From Prolixibacteraceae bacterium (lineage in GTDB: Bacteria > Bacteroidota > Bacteroidia > Bacteroidales > Prolixibacteraceae), in contig DOAQ01000037.1 in NCBI GenBank assembly GCA_003506435.1, forward strand, positions 1 through 64,000: a stretch of 64,000 bases of DNA, in the 5' to 3' direction. The translations under genes and the position numbers were made by a program. The notes below the pieces were generated by a model. That model saw only the letters and a program-made list of their open reading frames with translations. It did not search any database and was not told the DNA's origin. Below, piece after piece: positions 37,022 to 46,602 of this stretch. How positions within the stretch are numbered: the first letter of the stretch is position 1; every line of letters starts with the position of its first letter.

Positions 37022-37723
37022 CTACTTCAATGTTCCTTGTTGGGCTTGTTCAATCATTTGCTTGTTCGCTGTAATGTATATTTCAACACGCCGGTTTTGG
37101 GCCCTTCCTTCGGCTGTCGAATTATCTGCAACAGGCTCGTCGTATGCTTTGCCCTGGGTCGTCATTCTGGCTTGCAAAACCCCGTTACCCGTAAGAAAAT
37201 TAGCAACTGATTCGGCTCTTTCCTTCGATAGCTTTTCGTTGATTGCACGGGATCCCGTATTGTCGGTATGACCGTATATCGTCACATCGGTTTCGGGGGT
37301 TGCCTTTAGCGAATTTGCAAAATTTACCAGTGCCGTTTTTGAAGAGGTATTTAAATCACTTTTTCCGGTAGTGAAAAGAATACCGCTGTCGAAAGTCACT
37401 TTAATAGCCTGCAAATTATTGGTGTCGGTTACCGTTTCAACTTTTGCGCCTTCTATCTTTTCAAGTTCGGCTTTCTGTTTGTCCATTTTCTTTCCAATCA
37501 TGACGCCAGCTCCGGCTCCTACTGCGCCGCCAATTGCCGCACCAATTGCTGCACCTTTACCTTTTCCGGCCAAAGCGCCGATTCCTGCGCCAATAAGCGC
37601 ACCTCCGGTACCTCCGATCACTCCTCCTTTAGTTGCATTCGATGCATTTTTTGTGGTTGAACAACCTGCCAAAAGAATAGCTCCGCTTAACAGCAGGGCC
37701 ATGGCTAAATTTAGTGTTTTCAT
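37022..37723 (-). CDS. OmpA-family lipoprotein with glycine zipper
   Basis: A 233-residue outer-membrane lipoprotein. The lipobox LAGC places the acylated Cys at residue 21. A glycine-zipper segment (about 33-76, with GGVIGGTGGALIGAG and IGAAIGGAVGAGAG) is followed by a coil and an OmpA/peptidoglycan-binding domain (about 105-220) with the signature IYGHTDNTGSRAINEKLSKE and the NRRVEIYI end. It should link the outer membrane to peptidoglycan; it resembles the YiaD/LptE-neighbour type of small OmpA lipoproteins. It is monocistronic; its 3' end abuts the 183-bp inverted repeat. Confidence 0.93.
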   Translation of the reverse strand: MKTLNLAMALLLSGAILLAGCSTTKNASNATKGGVIGGTGGALIGAGIGALAGKGKGAAIGAAIGGAVGAGAGVMIGKKMDKQKAELEKIEGAKVETVTDTNNLQAIKVTFDSGILFTTGKSDLNTSSKTALVNFANSLKATPETDVTIYGHTDNTGSRAINEKLSKERAESVANFLTGNGVLQARMTTQGKAYDEPVADNSTAEGRAQNRRVEIYITANKQMIEQAQQGTLK

Positions 37724-38041
37724 TTCTTTAATTTTTGTGTTACTATTTATCTGTCATCGTTTAATAAGACGATATTGTTTTAGTGACCATAGTTTAAAGA
37801 ACAATTAAAATCACTGTAAGTTTGGTGTATTGTCATGCAAACAAAGGATAAAAATCAGTTAAAAGTCGGTTGCTGTCTGAAAATCAGAATATGAATTTTT
37901 AAAAATCGGTTTTCAAATTTGTTGCAGAAAATGTGCCCTGACGCCCGGTAAAGGCAATGAAAATAAAAATTATCCGCAACTGAGCAAAGTCAAATATTAG
38001 CTTGTTAAGTATTTGTATCTTGCTTCAAAATTTTTCTGAAA
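37724..38041. other. Divergent promoter region, ompA-like gene and acyl-CoA synthetase gene
   Basis: 318 bases with no gene. The plus-strand side has a -7-like TATCTTGC at 38016-38023, 19 bases before the synthetase start; the same octamer stands before the gene at 17911. A TATTTG and an AAATTTG segment occur without clear partners. No hairpin of note was seen. Confidence 0.4.
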
Positions 38042-40102
38042 ATGATTGCAAAAGAACTGATCTGGCCGAATAGCATTGTGGTAATTGGCGCTTCAAATAA
38101 TACGGGAAAACCCGGAGGGAAATTGCTGAAAAATCTGATTGATAATCAGTATAAAGGTAAGCTGATGGTGGTGAATCCCGGATCAGAAGAAGTGCAGGGA
38201 ATCAAATCATATACTTCGGTGGCAGATCTTCCGCCGGTTGAACTGGCCGTTCTCGCTATTCCTGCCCAGGCCTGTTTGCCGGCTGTTGAAACGCTTGCCC
38301 GCGAAAAAGGCACCAAAGGTTTTATTATTATTTCGGCTGGTTTCAGCGAAGCAGGCGAGGAGGGCAGAAAACTCGAACAGCAGATTGTGAAAGTGGTTGA
38401 TGAAAATGGCGGAAGCCTGATTGGCCCCAATTGCATCGGCATTATCACTTATGTGCATGCCAGCGTTTTTACAAGCCCCGTACCCAAACTGGACCAGATG
38501 GGCTGCGATTTTATTTCCAGCTCAGGGGCAACGGCTGTGTTTATCATGGAGTCCGGTATACCGAAGGGACTGCATTTTGCCAGCGTATTTTCGGTAGGCA
38601 ATTCGGCACAGATAGGAGTGGAGGATATACTTGAATTTATGGATGATGTGTTTAATCCGGAGACCAGTACGCGGGTGAAATTATTGTATATCGAAAGCAT
38701 AAAAAATCCGGATAAACTACTCAAACATGCGTCGTCGCTGATACGGAAAGGCTGCAAAATAGCTGCAATAAAAGCCGGGAGCAGCGATGCCGGAAGCCGC
38801 GCCGCTTCGTCGCATACCGGGGCGATGGCCAATTCCGATCTGGCAGTGGAAGCCTTGTTCCGTAAGGCTGGCATTGTCCGTTGTTACGGGCGCGAAGAAC
38901 TGACCACTGTGGCCAATGTATTCATGTGCAACGAAATGAAAGGACGCCGGATCGCCATTATCACCCATGCGGGCGGGCCTGCCGTTATGCTTACCGATGC
39001 GCTGGAAAATGGCGGGTTGCAGATTCCTCATATTGCCGATTCGCCCGTGAAGGAAAAACTGAAGGCACAGCTTTTTCCCGGTTCATCGGTCGAAAACCCA
39101 ATCGATTTTCTGGCTACCGGTACTGCCGAACAGTTGGGCGCCATTATCGATGCCTGCGAAAACGATTTTGACGAGATCGACGGGATGGCCGTCATCTTCG
39201 GAAGCCCCGGTCTTACTGCTGTTCACGATGTATACGAAGTACTGAGCGACAAAATGCGTACCTGCAAAAAACCGATTTATCCGATCCTGCCATCGATTAT
39301 CAATGTGAAAGAAGATGTGGCCTATTTTCTGTCGGAAGGAAATGTGAATTTTCCGGATGAAGTGTTGCTGGGAAGGGCGCTGACCAAAGTATATAAAACC
39401 CCGAAGCCTTCCGGTGAAGATGTTTATCTGGAGGGAGTTGATATTGCTGAAATACGCCGGATTATTGATGGGGCCCCCAACGGGTACCAGTTGCCTGAAG
39501 TTGTTCACCGTTTGTTCGACGCAACAGGCATTCCGAGGGTGAAGGAAGTAGTTGTGAAAAAGGCTTCAAAAGCAGTGGATGTTGCTAATGAACTGGGGTT
39601 TCCGCTCGTGATGAAAGTAATCGGACCGGTACACAAAACCGATGTGGGCGGTGTGGTTCTCAATGTCCGCGATGAAGAGTCAGTAAAACACGAGTTCAAA
39701 CGCCTGATGAAAATACCCGGTACCACAGCCGTGCTGATGGCCGAGATGGCTTCCGGTATTGAGCTGTTCCTGGGTGCCAAATACGAAGATAAATTCGGGC
39801 ACATCATTCTTTGCGGAATGGGTGGTATCCTGGTGGAGGTGATGAAAGATGTAACGTCGGGTTTGGCGCCGCTTACGTTTACCGAAGCATCCTCGATGAT
39901 CAAAAACCTGAAATCGTACCGGATCATTGAAGGGTACCGGGGACAGCCGGGAGTAGACCAGCAAAAATTTACCGAAATCATGATGCGCCTGTCAAGCATG
40001 TTGCGGTTTGCCGTCGAAATAAAAGAAATGGATATTAATCCGCTGCTGGGAACCGGCGACCGTATTCTTGCTGTTGACGCCCGAATACGAATTGAGAAAT
40101 AG
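38042..40102 (+). CDS. ADP-forming acetyl/acyl-CoA synthetase, fused alpha-beta subunits
   Basis: A 686-residue single-chain enzyme that converts acyl-CoA, ADP and phosphate to acid, CoA and ATP. Order: CoA-binding domain (about 1-130, VVIGASNNTGKPGGK), succinyl-CoA-ligase-like domains (about 140-450) with the phosphorylated His258 in SSHTGAMA, then an ATP-grasp beta part (about 465-686) with the second His in VHKTDVGGVVLNV and EMASGIELFLGAKYEDKFG. The length and the two His sites match the single-gene acetyl-CoA synthetase seen in archaea and fermentative bacteria. Together with pta-ackA and ptb-buk it gives the cell a third acyl-CoA-to-ATP route, which often serves amino-acid fermentation. 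Substrate range is not determinable. Confidence 0.93.
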   Translation: MIAKELIWPNSIVVIGASNNTGKPGGKLLKNLIDNQYKGKLMVVNPGSEEVQGIKSYTSVADLPPVELAVLAIPAQACLPAVETLAREKGTKGFIIISAGFSEAGEEGRKLEQQIVKVVDENGGSLIGPNCIGIITYVHASVFTSPVPKLDQMGCDFISSSGATAVFIMESGIPKGLHFASVFSVGNSAQIGVEDILEFMDDVFNPETSTRVKLLYIESIKNPDKLLKHASSLIRKGCKIAAIKAGSSDAGSRAASSHTGAMANSDLAVEALFRKAGIVRCYGREELTTVANVFMCNEMKGRRIAIITHAGGPAVMLTDALENGGLQIPHIADSPVKEKLKAQLFPGSSVENPIDFLATGTAEQLGAIIDACENDFDEIDGMAVIFGSPGLTAVHDVYEVLSDKMRTCKKPIYPILPSIINVKEDVAYFLSEGNVNFPDEVLLGRALTKVYKTPKPSGEDVYLEGVDIAEIRRIIDGAPNGYQLPEVVHRLFDATGIPRVKEVVVKKASKAVDVANELGFPLVMKVIGPVHKTDVGGVVLNVRDEESVKHEFKRLMKIPGTTAVLMAEMASGIELFLGAKYEDKFGHIILCGMGGILVEVMKDVTSGLAPLTFTEASSMIKNLKSYRIIEGYRGQPGVDQQKFTEIMMRLSSMLRFAVEIKEMDINPLLGTGDRILAVDARIRIEK

Positions 40103-40266
40103 GAAGGACAGACGGAAAGGTATTAAGTTCGAATATAACTATGATGCTGAAAGTTCATGTCAATAAGGGAATATGTAACAGGAATTATTAACAATTGAAT
40201 ATAGTTTCTTATATTGGCACATGTTCTTAAGAAATCAGTCTGTTATAATTATACGCTTTATTTTTT

Positions 40267-42030
40267 ATGAATTCTACTGCTTTTACTTTCATGATAATAA
40301 CCGTTACTACAATTATTCTGGTAACCGGTTATTTTTTTATAAGGGTATTATTTTCAAAATCTACAACGCAAAATGCAAACGGACAAACCTGGACACGCAT
40401 CGGGTTGGTTCTGGCTATGGCCGGCAATGCGGTCGGTTTTGGTAATTTCTTACGATTTCCGGTACAGGCCATACAGAATGGAGGAGGAGCTTTCATTATA
40501 CCCTACCTGGTCTGTTTCCTGTTAATGGGAATCCCTTTACTTTTTGTGGAGTGGTCAATTGGCCGGCATGGTGGCAAATATAACAATCACTCCACTCCTT
40601 TTATGCTCGCCAATCTTGATAAACGGAGCATCTGGAAATATGTCGGGGTTTTTGGCCTGTTCAGCAATATTGGTATTGCAGCATATTACTGCTATATGGA
40701 ATCCTGGACCCTTGCGTATGTGTTTCATTCGGCGATAGGAACATTCAGGGGACTTTCCCAGTCTGAGGTTGGAAATGTTTTCAGCAATTATATCGACATG
40801 AATACAACGACTCTAATTCCGTATGAGGCAATTGTGTTCTACGTTCTGTGTCTGGCTTTGAATATTTATATTTTATCGAAAGGTATAAAGGGTATTGAAA
40901 AAGTCTCAAAAATAGCCATGCCACTGTTGATCCTGTTTGGTCTTTTTTTGGCAATTAAGGCTGTAACACTCAAAGTTGGACAACCTGGAGTAATAACCGA
41001 TGGTACCACTGGTTTAAATTTTTTATGGACACCACAATATGATTCTATCTGGAGCCCAAAAGTCTGGCTTGCCGCAGCCGGGCAAATATTCTTTACCCTT
41101 TCCGTTGGAATGGGTTCTATCCAGTGTTATGCATCATTTGTTCATTCGAACGACGATATAGCGCTCAACAGTATGTCGGCAGGTTGGATGAATGAATTTG
41201 TCGAGGTAGTCCTCGGAGCAGCTCTTATTATACCTATCTCGGTTGGTTATTTGGGAATCGATAAAGTCAGGGAACTGGCAGAGCTCGGAGGTTTAGCTAT
41301 TGGGTTTAAAATACTGCCTTACCTCTTGAATCAATGGGCTCCGCTAATAGCGACTATTGCCGGTATTATGTGGTTTTCACTTTTGTTCTTTGCGGGAATT
41401 ACATCGTCGCTGGCGATGGGAAAACCTTGTGTGAGTTTTATGGAAGATGAGTTCAAGTGGTCCGAAAAAAAATCGGCCCTGGGATTTGGGATTTTGATCT
41501 TAATTTTAGGCCTGCCTACCGTCTTCTTTTTTAATTATGGAGTTTTTGATCAGTACGATTACTGGACAGGTACTGTGTCGTTGTTTATATTCTCCCTGCT
41601 TGAAATTATTCTGTTTTCCTGGGTCTTTGGAATCCGGAACGGTTGGGAAGAATTAAACAGGGGAGGAGATATCACCATTCCAAGGGTGTATAAGTATATA
41701 CTGAAATACATTACTCCTGTTTTACTGATAATGGTTTTTCTCGGGGCTCTCATTAACCCTGCCGATAATAACTGGGCTGCGGCTTTCCAAAGTTTGTTCA
41801 GTGGTAACGGCTGGACTTTCGACAATGGCTCAATCATTAAAATGATTACCAATGCGTCGTTAAAGGAAAAACTTGCATTGGCCACAGATGATGAAACCCG
41901 TGACTTTCTCAAACGTAGCATATTCTTAATTAACGGCGCTAAAATTCTTTTACTCTCTGTATTTGCAGGAATTGCCCTGCTGGTTTATATTGCCAGTCAA
42001 CGAAGGAAAAAAGAAGATAGAGAATGCTAA
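40267..42030 (+). CDS. Sodium:neurotransmitter-symporter (NSS/SNF) family transporter
   Basis: A 587-residue inner membrane sodium-coupled symporter, with an additional N-terminal hydrophobic segment (residues 8-29) before the family core. The diagnostic TM1 reads GLVLAMAGNAVGFGNFLRFP near residues 46-65, with the unwound sodium/substrate site, and GGGAFIIPYL follows near 72. About eleven further helices are visible, including FSLLFFAGITSSLAMG near residue 377 (TM8, Na2 site). NSS proteins import amino acids or similar solutes. It lies 164 bp downstream of the acyl-CoA synthetase; an import-then-ferment pairing is plausible but inferred. It converges with the transglutaminase-like gene across 15 bp. 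Confidence 0.92.
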   Translation: MNSTAFTFMIITVTTIILVTGYFFIRVLFSKSTTQNANGQTWTRIGLVLAMAGNAVGFGNFLRFPVQAIQNGGGAFIIPYLVCFLLMGIPLLFVEWSIGRHGGKYNNHSTPFMLANLDKRSIWKYVGVFGLFSNIGIAAYYCYMESWTLAYVFHSAIGTFRGLSQSEVGNVFSNYIDMNTTTLIPYEAIVFYVLCLALNIYILSKGIKGIEKVSKIAMPLLILFGLFLAIKAVTLKVGQPGVITDGTTGLNFLWTPQYDSIWSPKVWLAAAGQIFFTLSVGMGSIQCYASFVHSNDDIALNSMSAGWMNEFVEVVLGAALIIPISVGYLGIDKVRELAELGGLAIGFKILPYLLNQWAPLIATIAGIMWFSLLFFAGITSSLAMGKPCVSFMEDEFKWSEKKSALGFGILILILGLPTVFFFNYGVFDQYDYWTGTVSLFIFSLLEIILFSWVFGIRNGWEELNRGGDITIPRVYKYILKYITPVLLIMVFLGALINPADNNWAAAFQSLFSGNGWTFDNGSIIKMITNASLKEKLALATDDETRDFLKRSIFLINGAKILLLSVFAGIALLVYIASQRRKKEDREC

Positions 42031-42045
42031 TATTCGTCAGCATGG

Positions 42046-43974
42046 TTAAGGCTGTTTTTGTTTGAGAACCAATTTGCTTTTGTCGAAGCTGACAACCAAC
42101 GCATAAAAATCAACCAATGACTGGTATTTTTCTTTTGGCCAGGTTCCTTCAAGGATTTTTAATTCTCTTTGATAAATCATTTTGTTGTCTTGAGAAACAA
42201 GCTGGACATGATATTCCCCAAATTCTGTTTTTACCAGTTTCTCTTTTGGAATTGTTTCCGTTTGATATCCTTCCGGGAGATAAAAGCATGTGGAGTCTTT
42301 TTCGACGGAGGCAAATCGTTGAATGAACGGAAATTTGCGATCCTCTGTTTTTGTCGGAACCTGGACTTGTTGGGATAGCATATTTAGTGGCACAAACAGA
42401 CGGATTCCCGTTTTTGAAACCGACATTGAAGATGCGAAATCGAGTCTTTCTTCCACCTCCGGAATTTCTCCTTGTTTTTCAGTATAGCCAAACTTGCTGA
42501 CTACCAAACCGGCAATGCTTAGTCTCCCGAGAATATCTTTTTCCTGTTCCTTTGGGCTTTTGGTTAGTTCTCCGGAAATATTTTCATATTCATATCCCGT
42601 ATAAATTGTTTTGGAGGTACCTTGCATAGATCCATCCGGAGAAATTTTTATGTTGGCAGTTCGTTTTTGAATATTCTTTGAGACCGGTAATTTGGGAACA
42701 TATACAAGTTTTCCTCCATCGGAGTTGATCGTGACCACCTTGTGTCCGCCGGTAAAGGTTCCCATGTATCCGCATGGATTGGTCTGATCGGTACATTCAA
42801 GCCAGATAGAATCGTTTTGCATCAGAACGCAAAGGATGGCATGATTAGACTGACTAATGGTAGGGAAGTCATCCATGGTGACGCCCGGATTTGATCCGGC
42901 CCCGGCAATGACGTAAACCGATGGGATACCGACTGCATTTAAAAGGGCTTTCATGTAGTTGGAAAGCGCTTTACAATCGCCGTAACCCAAAAGGTCGACT
43001 GTCTCGGACGGAAATGGCTGAAACCCGCCCAATCCCAATTGGATGCCAACATAACGTGTCCGTTTTTGCATGTATTTGTAAAGAGACTGAACAACCAGAA
43101 CCGTATCTTTTACTTCGCCAATCATGTTTTTTATTTCTGCCTTTCTTGTGTCAGGCAACTGGTCAAGTCCTTTATTTAGTCCGTCAATCCAGATTCCGAA
43201 TTCTTTCCATGAGCTCATATTTCCGGACGATCCACCGTACGTAAAGTTTGTTGGGCCCAAAATAACCCGTGGCATCAGGGTGTATAGTCTGGGAGACATA
43301 GCTTCTTCGCGAACGGCAGGGATGGAATCGATATTCCATTCAAAGATGTATTTTCCTTCCTCCTGTTTTTCTTTTCTGGTTCCTTCGGGTATATTCAGTT
43401 CCCGATAGCGGATTTTCATGTTTTCAGGCCAGATTATGCGGTACAATGAATGCTCTATTGAAATACGGTAATCTTCAATTGGCCGCCATTCCGGATAATT
43501 GATAAGTCCGTCGTGCTCAATTTCATATTGGTACTCAATAGTATAAGGGTAGTTCACTGGTATTATTTGAGCCTGTTTTAGACGGATGTCGTCAAAAATT
43601 ATTCCTGCCGAATTATAGTTGAGGTCGTTGATCGCGCTGTTTTTTAGTTTGTCATCCGGCAATCCGGCTGCATTATAACTTTGTCCTGAAATGGATTTTA
43701 TACAGGTTGATTTGTCGTATGGCAGATAAAGCTCGCTGTATTCATTTCCGTTTTCCTCCAGAATAGTTATCACAATATGAACTTTTTCAACTGCTTTGCC
43801 ATAGTCAATTAGTTCAAATTCATGTTCATAGCACCTGCATACAGCAAAGGCATCCTTTAGTAATGCGGGCGAAATGGACGAGACAGGATACATTTTTTGA
43901 TTTTTCTCCTTACTTATTGCAGGCAACGAAACAAAAATCGATAAGCTCAAAAATCCGGAAAGTAGATAGTTCAT
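42046..43974 (-). CDS. DUF3857/transglutaminase-like protein, intact catalytic triad
   Basis: A 642-residue exported protein with a signal peptide (about residues 1-21). The N-half is a DUF3857 beta domain (residues 45-235). A transglutaminase-like core (about 290-400) follows with a complete triad: Cys334 in YGDCKALSNYM, His378 in SNHAILCV and Asp396 in WLECTD. A C-terminal beta domain closes the protein. The reaction (cross-linking, or amidase/protease action on an envelope protein) is unknown for this family. It lies 3 bp after the paralogue at 43978-46047, so the two form an operon and may form a heteromer of active and inactive subunits. Confidence 0.9.
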   Translation of the reverse strand: MNYLLSGFLSLSIFVSLPAISKEKNQKMYPVSSISPALLKDAFAVCRCYEHEFELIDYGKAVEKVHIVITILEENGNEYSELYLPYDKSTCIKSISGQSYNAAGLPDDKLKNSAINDLNYNSAGIIFDDIRLKQAQIIPVNYPYTIEYQYEIEHDGLINYPEWRPIEDYRISIEHSLYRIIWPENMKIRYRELNIPEGTRKEKQEEGKYIFEWNIDSIPAVREEAMSPRLYTLMPRVILGPTNFTYGGSSGNMSSWKEFGIWIDGLNKGLDQLPDTRKAEIKNMIGEVKDTVLVVQSLYKYMQKRTRYVGIQLGLGGFQPFPSETVDLLGYGDCKALSNYMKALLNAVGIPSVYVIAGAGSNPGVTMDDFPTISQSNHAILCVLMQNDSIWLECTDQTNPCGYMGTFTGGHKVVTINSDGGKLVYVPKLPVSKNIQKRTANIKISPDGSMQGTSKTIYTGYEYENISGELTKSPKEQEKDILGRLSIAGLVVSKFGYTEKQGEIPEVEERLDFASSMSVSKTGIRLFVPLNMLSQQVQVPTKTEDRKFPFIQRFASVEKDSTCFYLPEGYQTETIPKEKLVKTEFGEYHVQLVSQDNKMIYQRELKILEGTWPKEKYQSLVDFYALVVSFDKSKLVLKQKQP

Positions 43975-43977
43975 CTG

Positions 43978-46047
43978 TTAATTGATTTTTTTCAGAATAA
44001 TCTGTTCTGCTTCTTTAGCAACAACCATATCGTAAAATGCCTGCAAATTCTTATATTCATCAGGGACGAACAACGATTTTCCAATGTTAAACCGGGCGTT
44101 TATAGTAATTTGCTGGGCATCCTGAGCAATTTGATAAATATACGATCCGGCATTCTCTGCCAATGTAACCGATTTGCTTTTTGGAAGTTCTTCAACCTGA
44201 TAACCTTCAGGTATCTTAAAATTAAGAAGATAGTTAACCAAAAATGCAGATCCGAAATCAACCGGATATTCACGCGAGGGTGATGTGAACGGATTTTTCT
44301 GGAGCCTTGCGGTTAAAATAGGATTGATATAAAGGATTTCAGCATCACTTTCCCCCGAATTCTCCAACTCGAATTTGTAGTTTTTTTCCACTGGCAGATA
44401 GATGTTGTCGATGTTAGTATATGAATAATCAAGATACCTGATTTCAACGGAGTTGTTTTTTATCTTTCCAAAATAATCTTTTTCACCCCCTGCTTCTTTT
44501 ACATTTTCCCTGAAATCAAAAGCATCTACTCCTGATACATTTGTTCTTAGTGTTCCTGTAAGTTTTCCGTCTGACATTTCAAGGCTGGCCAGAATGTTGG
44601 TTTTTGAGCCTTTATTTATTAACGGAACCTTTGTTGGTGCATCTTTTTTTATCAGAACTCCTTCGATGTTCAGGCAACGGAAAGGAATTGTTCCTGCCGG
44701 GAGATTAATTTCTGTCGCATCAAGAAGCATGATTTCTGTCGCATCAAGAAGCATGGGGACATTGTCGGCCATAGCCTGAACAATTACATAATTGAATTCG
44801 CTTAAAGTAGGAGATGTTGGCGTAAGTATTCCATGACTGCGGGTACTCAGAAGTACCGGATCTGCTTTGATTCCTGCCTGCCGAAGCATAACAAGGAGCG
44901 TGAGGTTTATGTCAGCCACATTCCCGTTTTTCTCGGCATACGATTTCCGTAAAGGTTTCGATGAATATATACCATTCGTCTTATCCCATTTTATTGTATG
45001 CTGAATGTGGTCGTAAATGGCAATAAGTTTTTCTTTTTCTGTTGTCTTTCCGGCGATAAGCTGAGGTGTAATTTCTTCAGCAAAATTTCCTGATTTGATT
45101 TGTCCTCCAAAATCCTCGTCTGTTAAAAGCTGCTCAACAATGTTGTCCCATGAGTTTGTGTAAGTTTTAAAGCTTCCCTGAATTTTTGTAAAATCAGTGC
45201 TGGCCAATTCAAATTTTATCCGGGTAATGTAGTTCTCAAGTGTTGTTATGTAGGGTTCTTCCCTCATGGCTGGGACATCTTTTGCTCCGTACGAGTAAAC
45301 ATTTGACATATAGGTGATGGTTCGGTTCTCCATCTTACGTTGTCCTCCTCCTTGCAATGCCCTGCCTTCGGTTTCGTATTTCTCTGTGTAGCTTATGTTT
45401 TCATTTACGGTTTTATGATCGTGCAGGCATAGACTGTGATAACCGAGTGTCGATTGGTTGTAGTTGAAATACTCCGGGTAACTTACCTGGTAATAACTCC
45501 ATTTTACCGGAATTGTGTATTGAAATTTCCAGGTCCGCAGGTTCCAAAGCAACGGAGACAAAATGGTGTACCGTAAATCGATTATTGAACCTACTTTTAC
45601 CTGTGGCATTGAAAGTTTTACATTCTCCCAATATTTATTTTCACGCTCTCTGAAAATTGACTCTTTCTTTAATTCGCTTTTTTCTGGTTTGCCCTCTTCC
45701 ATGTTTATGGTTACACCATCAATACCCATGACTTGTTCCTGGGTACTGCCATGCGAGTAAACAGGGATGAGAAAATTTCCCCAGTCGGTTCCTTCCTGCT
45801 TTAGAACTTTAATTCTTACAAATCGCTCAAATTCGAGCATAAAACGGCTCTTGTTAGTGTCGTAATTAACCATCGATTGTCCTTCGTCGAAAAGAATTAC
45901 CGCATTTGCAGTACTATCGGGAGCATAAGTCTCCATCTGAAGTTCTTCCAATGCTGGTTTTCCGAATTTAACTTTCGGGGCTTCTTGTGCATAAGCCTGA
46001 CAAATAGCAAAAAGAGAGATGATAAATAAATTTAATAGGGCTTTCAT
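43978..46047 (-). CDS. DUF3857/transglutaminase-like paralogue, catalytic residues lost
   Basis: A 689-residue exported protein with a signal peptide ending AYAQ at 21. The ATG at 46047 is chosen; the upstream frame to 46116 precedes the signal peptide and is not supported. It follows the DUF3857 plan, but where the catalytic Cys should be the sequence is GNVADI (Val377), and the His position is Tyr420 in FNYVIV. It is therefore predicted to be catalytically dead. An 8-residue tandem duplication (MLLDATEI repeated) sits exactly at the Asp motif. As the first gene of the pair, it may act as a partner or scaffold for the active protein downstream. Confidence 0.9.
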   Translation of the reverse strand: MKALLNLFIISLFAICQAYAQEAPKVKFGKPALEELQMETYAPDSTANAVILFDEGQSMVNYDTNKSRFMLEFERFVRIKVLKQEGTDWGNFLIPVYSHGSTQEQVMGIDGVTINMEEGKPEKSELKKESIFRERENKYWENVKLSMPQVKVGSIIDLRYTILSPLLWNLRTWKFQYTIPVKWSYYQVSYPEYFNYNQSTLGYHSLCLHDHKTVNENISYTEKYETEGRALQGGGQRKMENRTITYMSNVYSYGAKDVPAMREEPYITTLENYITRIKFELASTDFTKIQGSFKTYTNSWDNIVEQLLTDEDFGGQIKSGNFAEEITPQLIAGKTTEKEKLIAIYDHIQHTIKWDKTNGIYSSKPLRKSYAEKNGNVADINLTLLVMLRQAGIKADPVLLSTRSHGILTPTSPTLSEFNYVIVQAMADNVPMLLDATEIMLLDATEINLPAGTIPFRCLNIEGVLIKKDAPTKVPLINKGSKTNILASLEMSDGKLTGTLRTNVSGVDAFDFRENVKEAGGEKDYFGKIKNNSVEIRYLDYSYTNIDNIYLPVEKNYKFELENSGESDAEILYINPILTARLQKNPFTSPSREYPVDFGSAFLVNYLLNFKIPEGYQVEELPKSKSVTLAENAGSYIYQIAQDAQQITINARFNIGKSLFVPDEYKNLQAFYDMVVAKEAEQIILKKIN
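44708..44755. repeat. 24-bp perfect tandem duplication inside a coding region
   Basis: Two identical 24-base units, ATTTCTGTCGCATCAAGAAG followed by CATG (44708-44731 and 44732-44755), lie in frame in the inactive transglutaminase-like gene and duplicate eight residues (LLDATEI plus Met). Perfect identity suggests a recent slippage event. Confidence 0.95.
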
Positions 46048-46574
46048 AATAATTAGATTGATTGGTGTGTGTTTTTTATATCCGATTTGGGTGATTATCA
46101 AATTTATATTTTGCAAAATATATGAAAAAGACGATTATGTCAAAATTTAAATAAATGTTTTTAGACACAATATTATAATTGCATTTAATTATAGGTATTT
46201 GTTTGTCTATTGATTAATTGGTAGTTATCATTTTAGGAAACATAAATTCAGAAGAATTCTCATCCTGTATTGTAGCGAATATGATATTCGTATTACTATC
46301 CGCTTTTGTTCAATATTAAGCCATAATTGAATTTTAGATATTCTCAACAAGAAAAGATTACTTGCTTTTCACTTTTGATGCAGTTGTATTGCAATCGTAT
46401 TCATGACGAAGGGACCCGCTCGCCCTTCCGCGCGATGGGCAGATTGGCTAATCAAGGGTAGTCCCTGTTGATTTTCACCATTGTCCCACGGTTACCAGAC
46501 TATCCATAATCAGCAATTCAACAATTTAGCAATCAATCATTCATTTCCTTCCTCCCTCATTCCCCATTCTTTTC
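46048..46574. other. Intergenic region without a gene
   Basis: About 530 bases. The left 330 bases are strongly AT-rich. A patch from about 46405 to 46505 is GC-richer and contains a 6-bp hairpin (GAAGGG 46408-46413 with CCCTTC 46423-46428). Translations of the patch on both strands are interrupted by stops, and it could be the remnant of a lost gene or of an intergenic repeat. I cannot identify it. Confidence 0.4.
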
Positions 46575-46582
46575 TATCTTTG
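46575..46582 (+). promoter_or_regulatory. ABC-F gene promoter -7 box
   Basis: TATCTTTG matches TAnnTTTG exactly, 21 bases before the start at 46603, the same layout as the dapB promoter. No -33 TTTG is visible. Confidence 0.6.
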
Positions 46583-46602
46583 CTGCCACAAAAAAATAAA
46601 GC

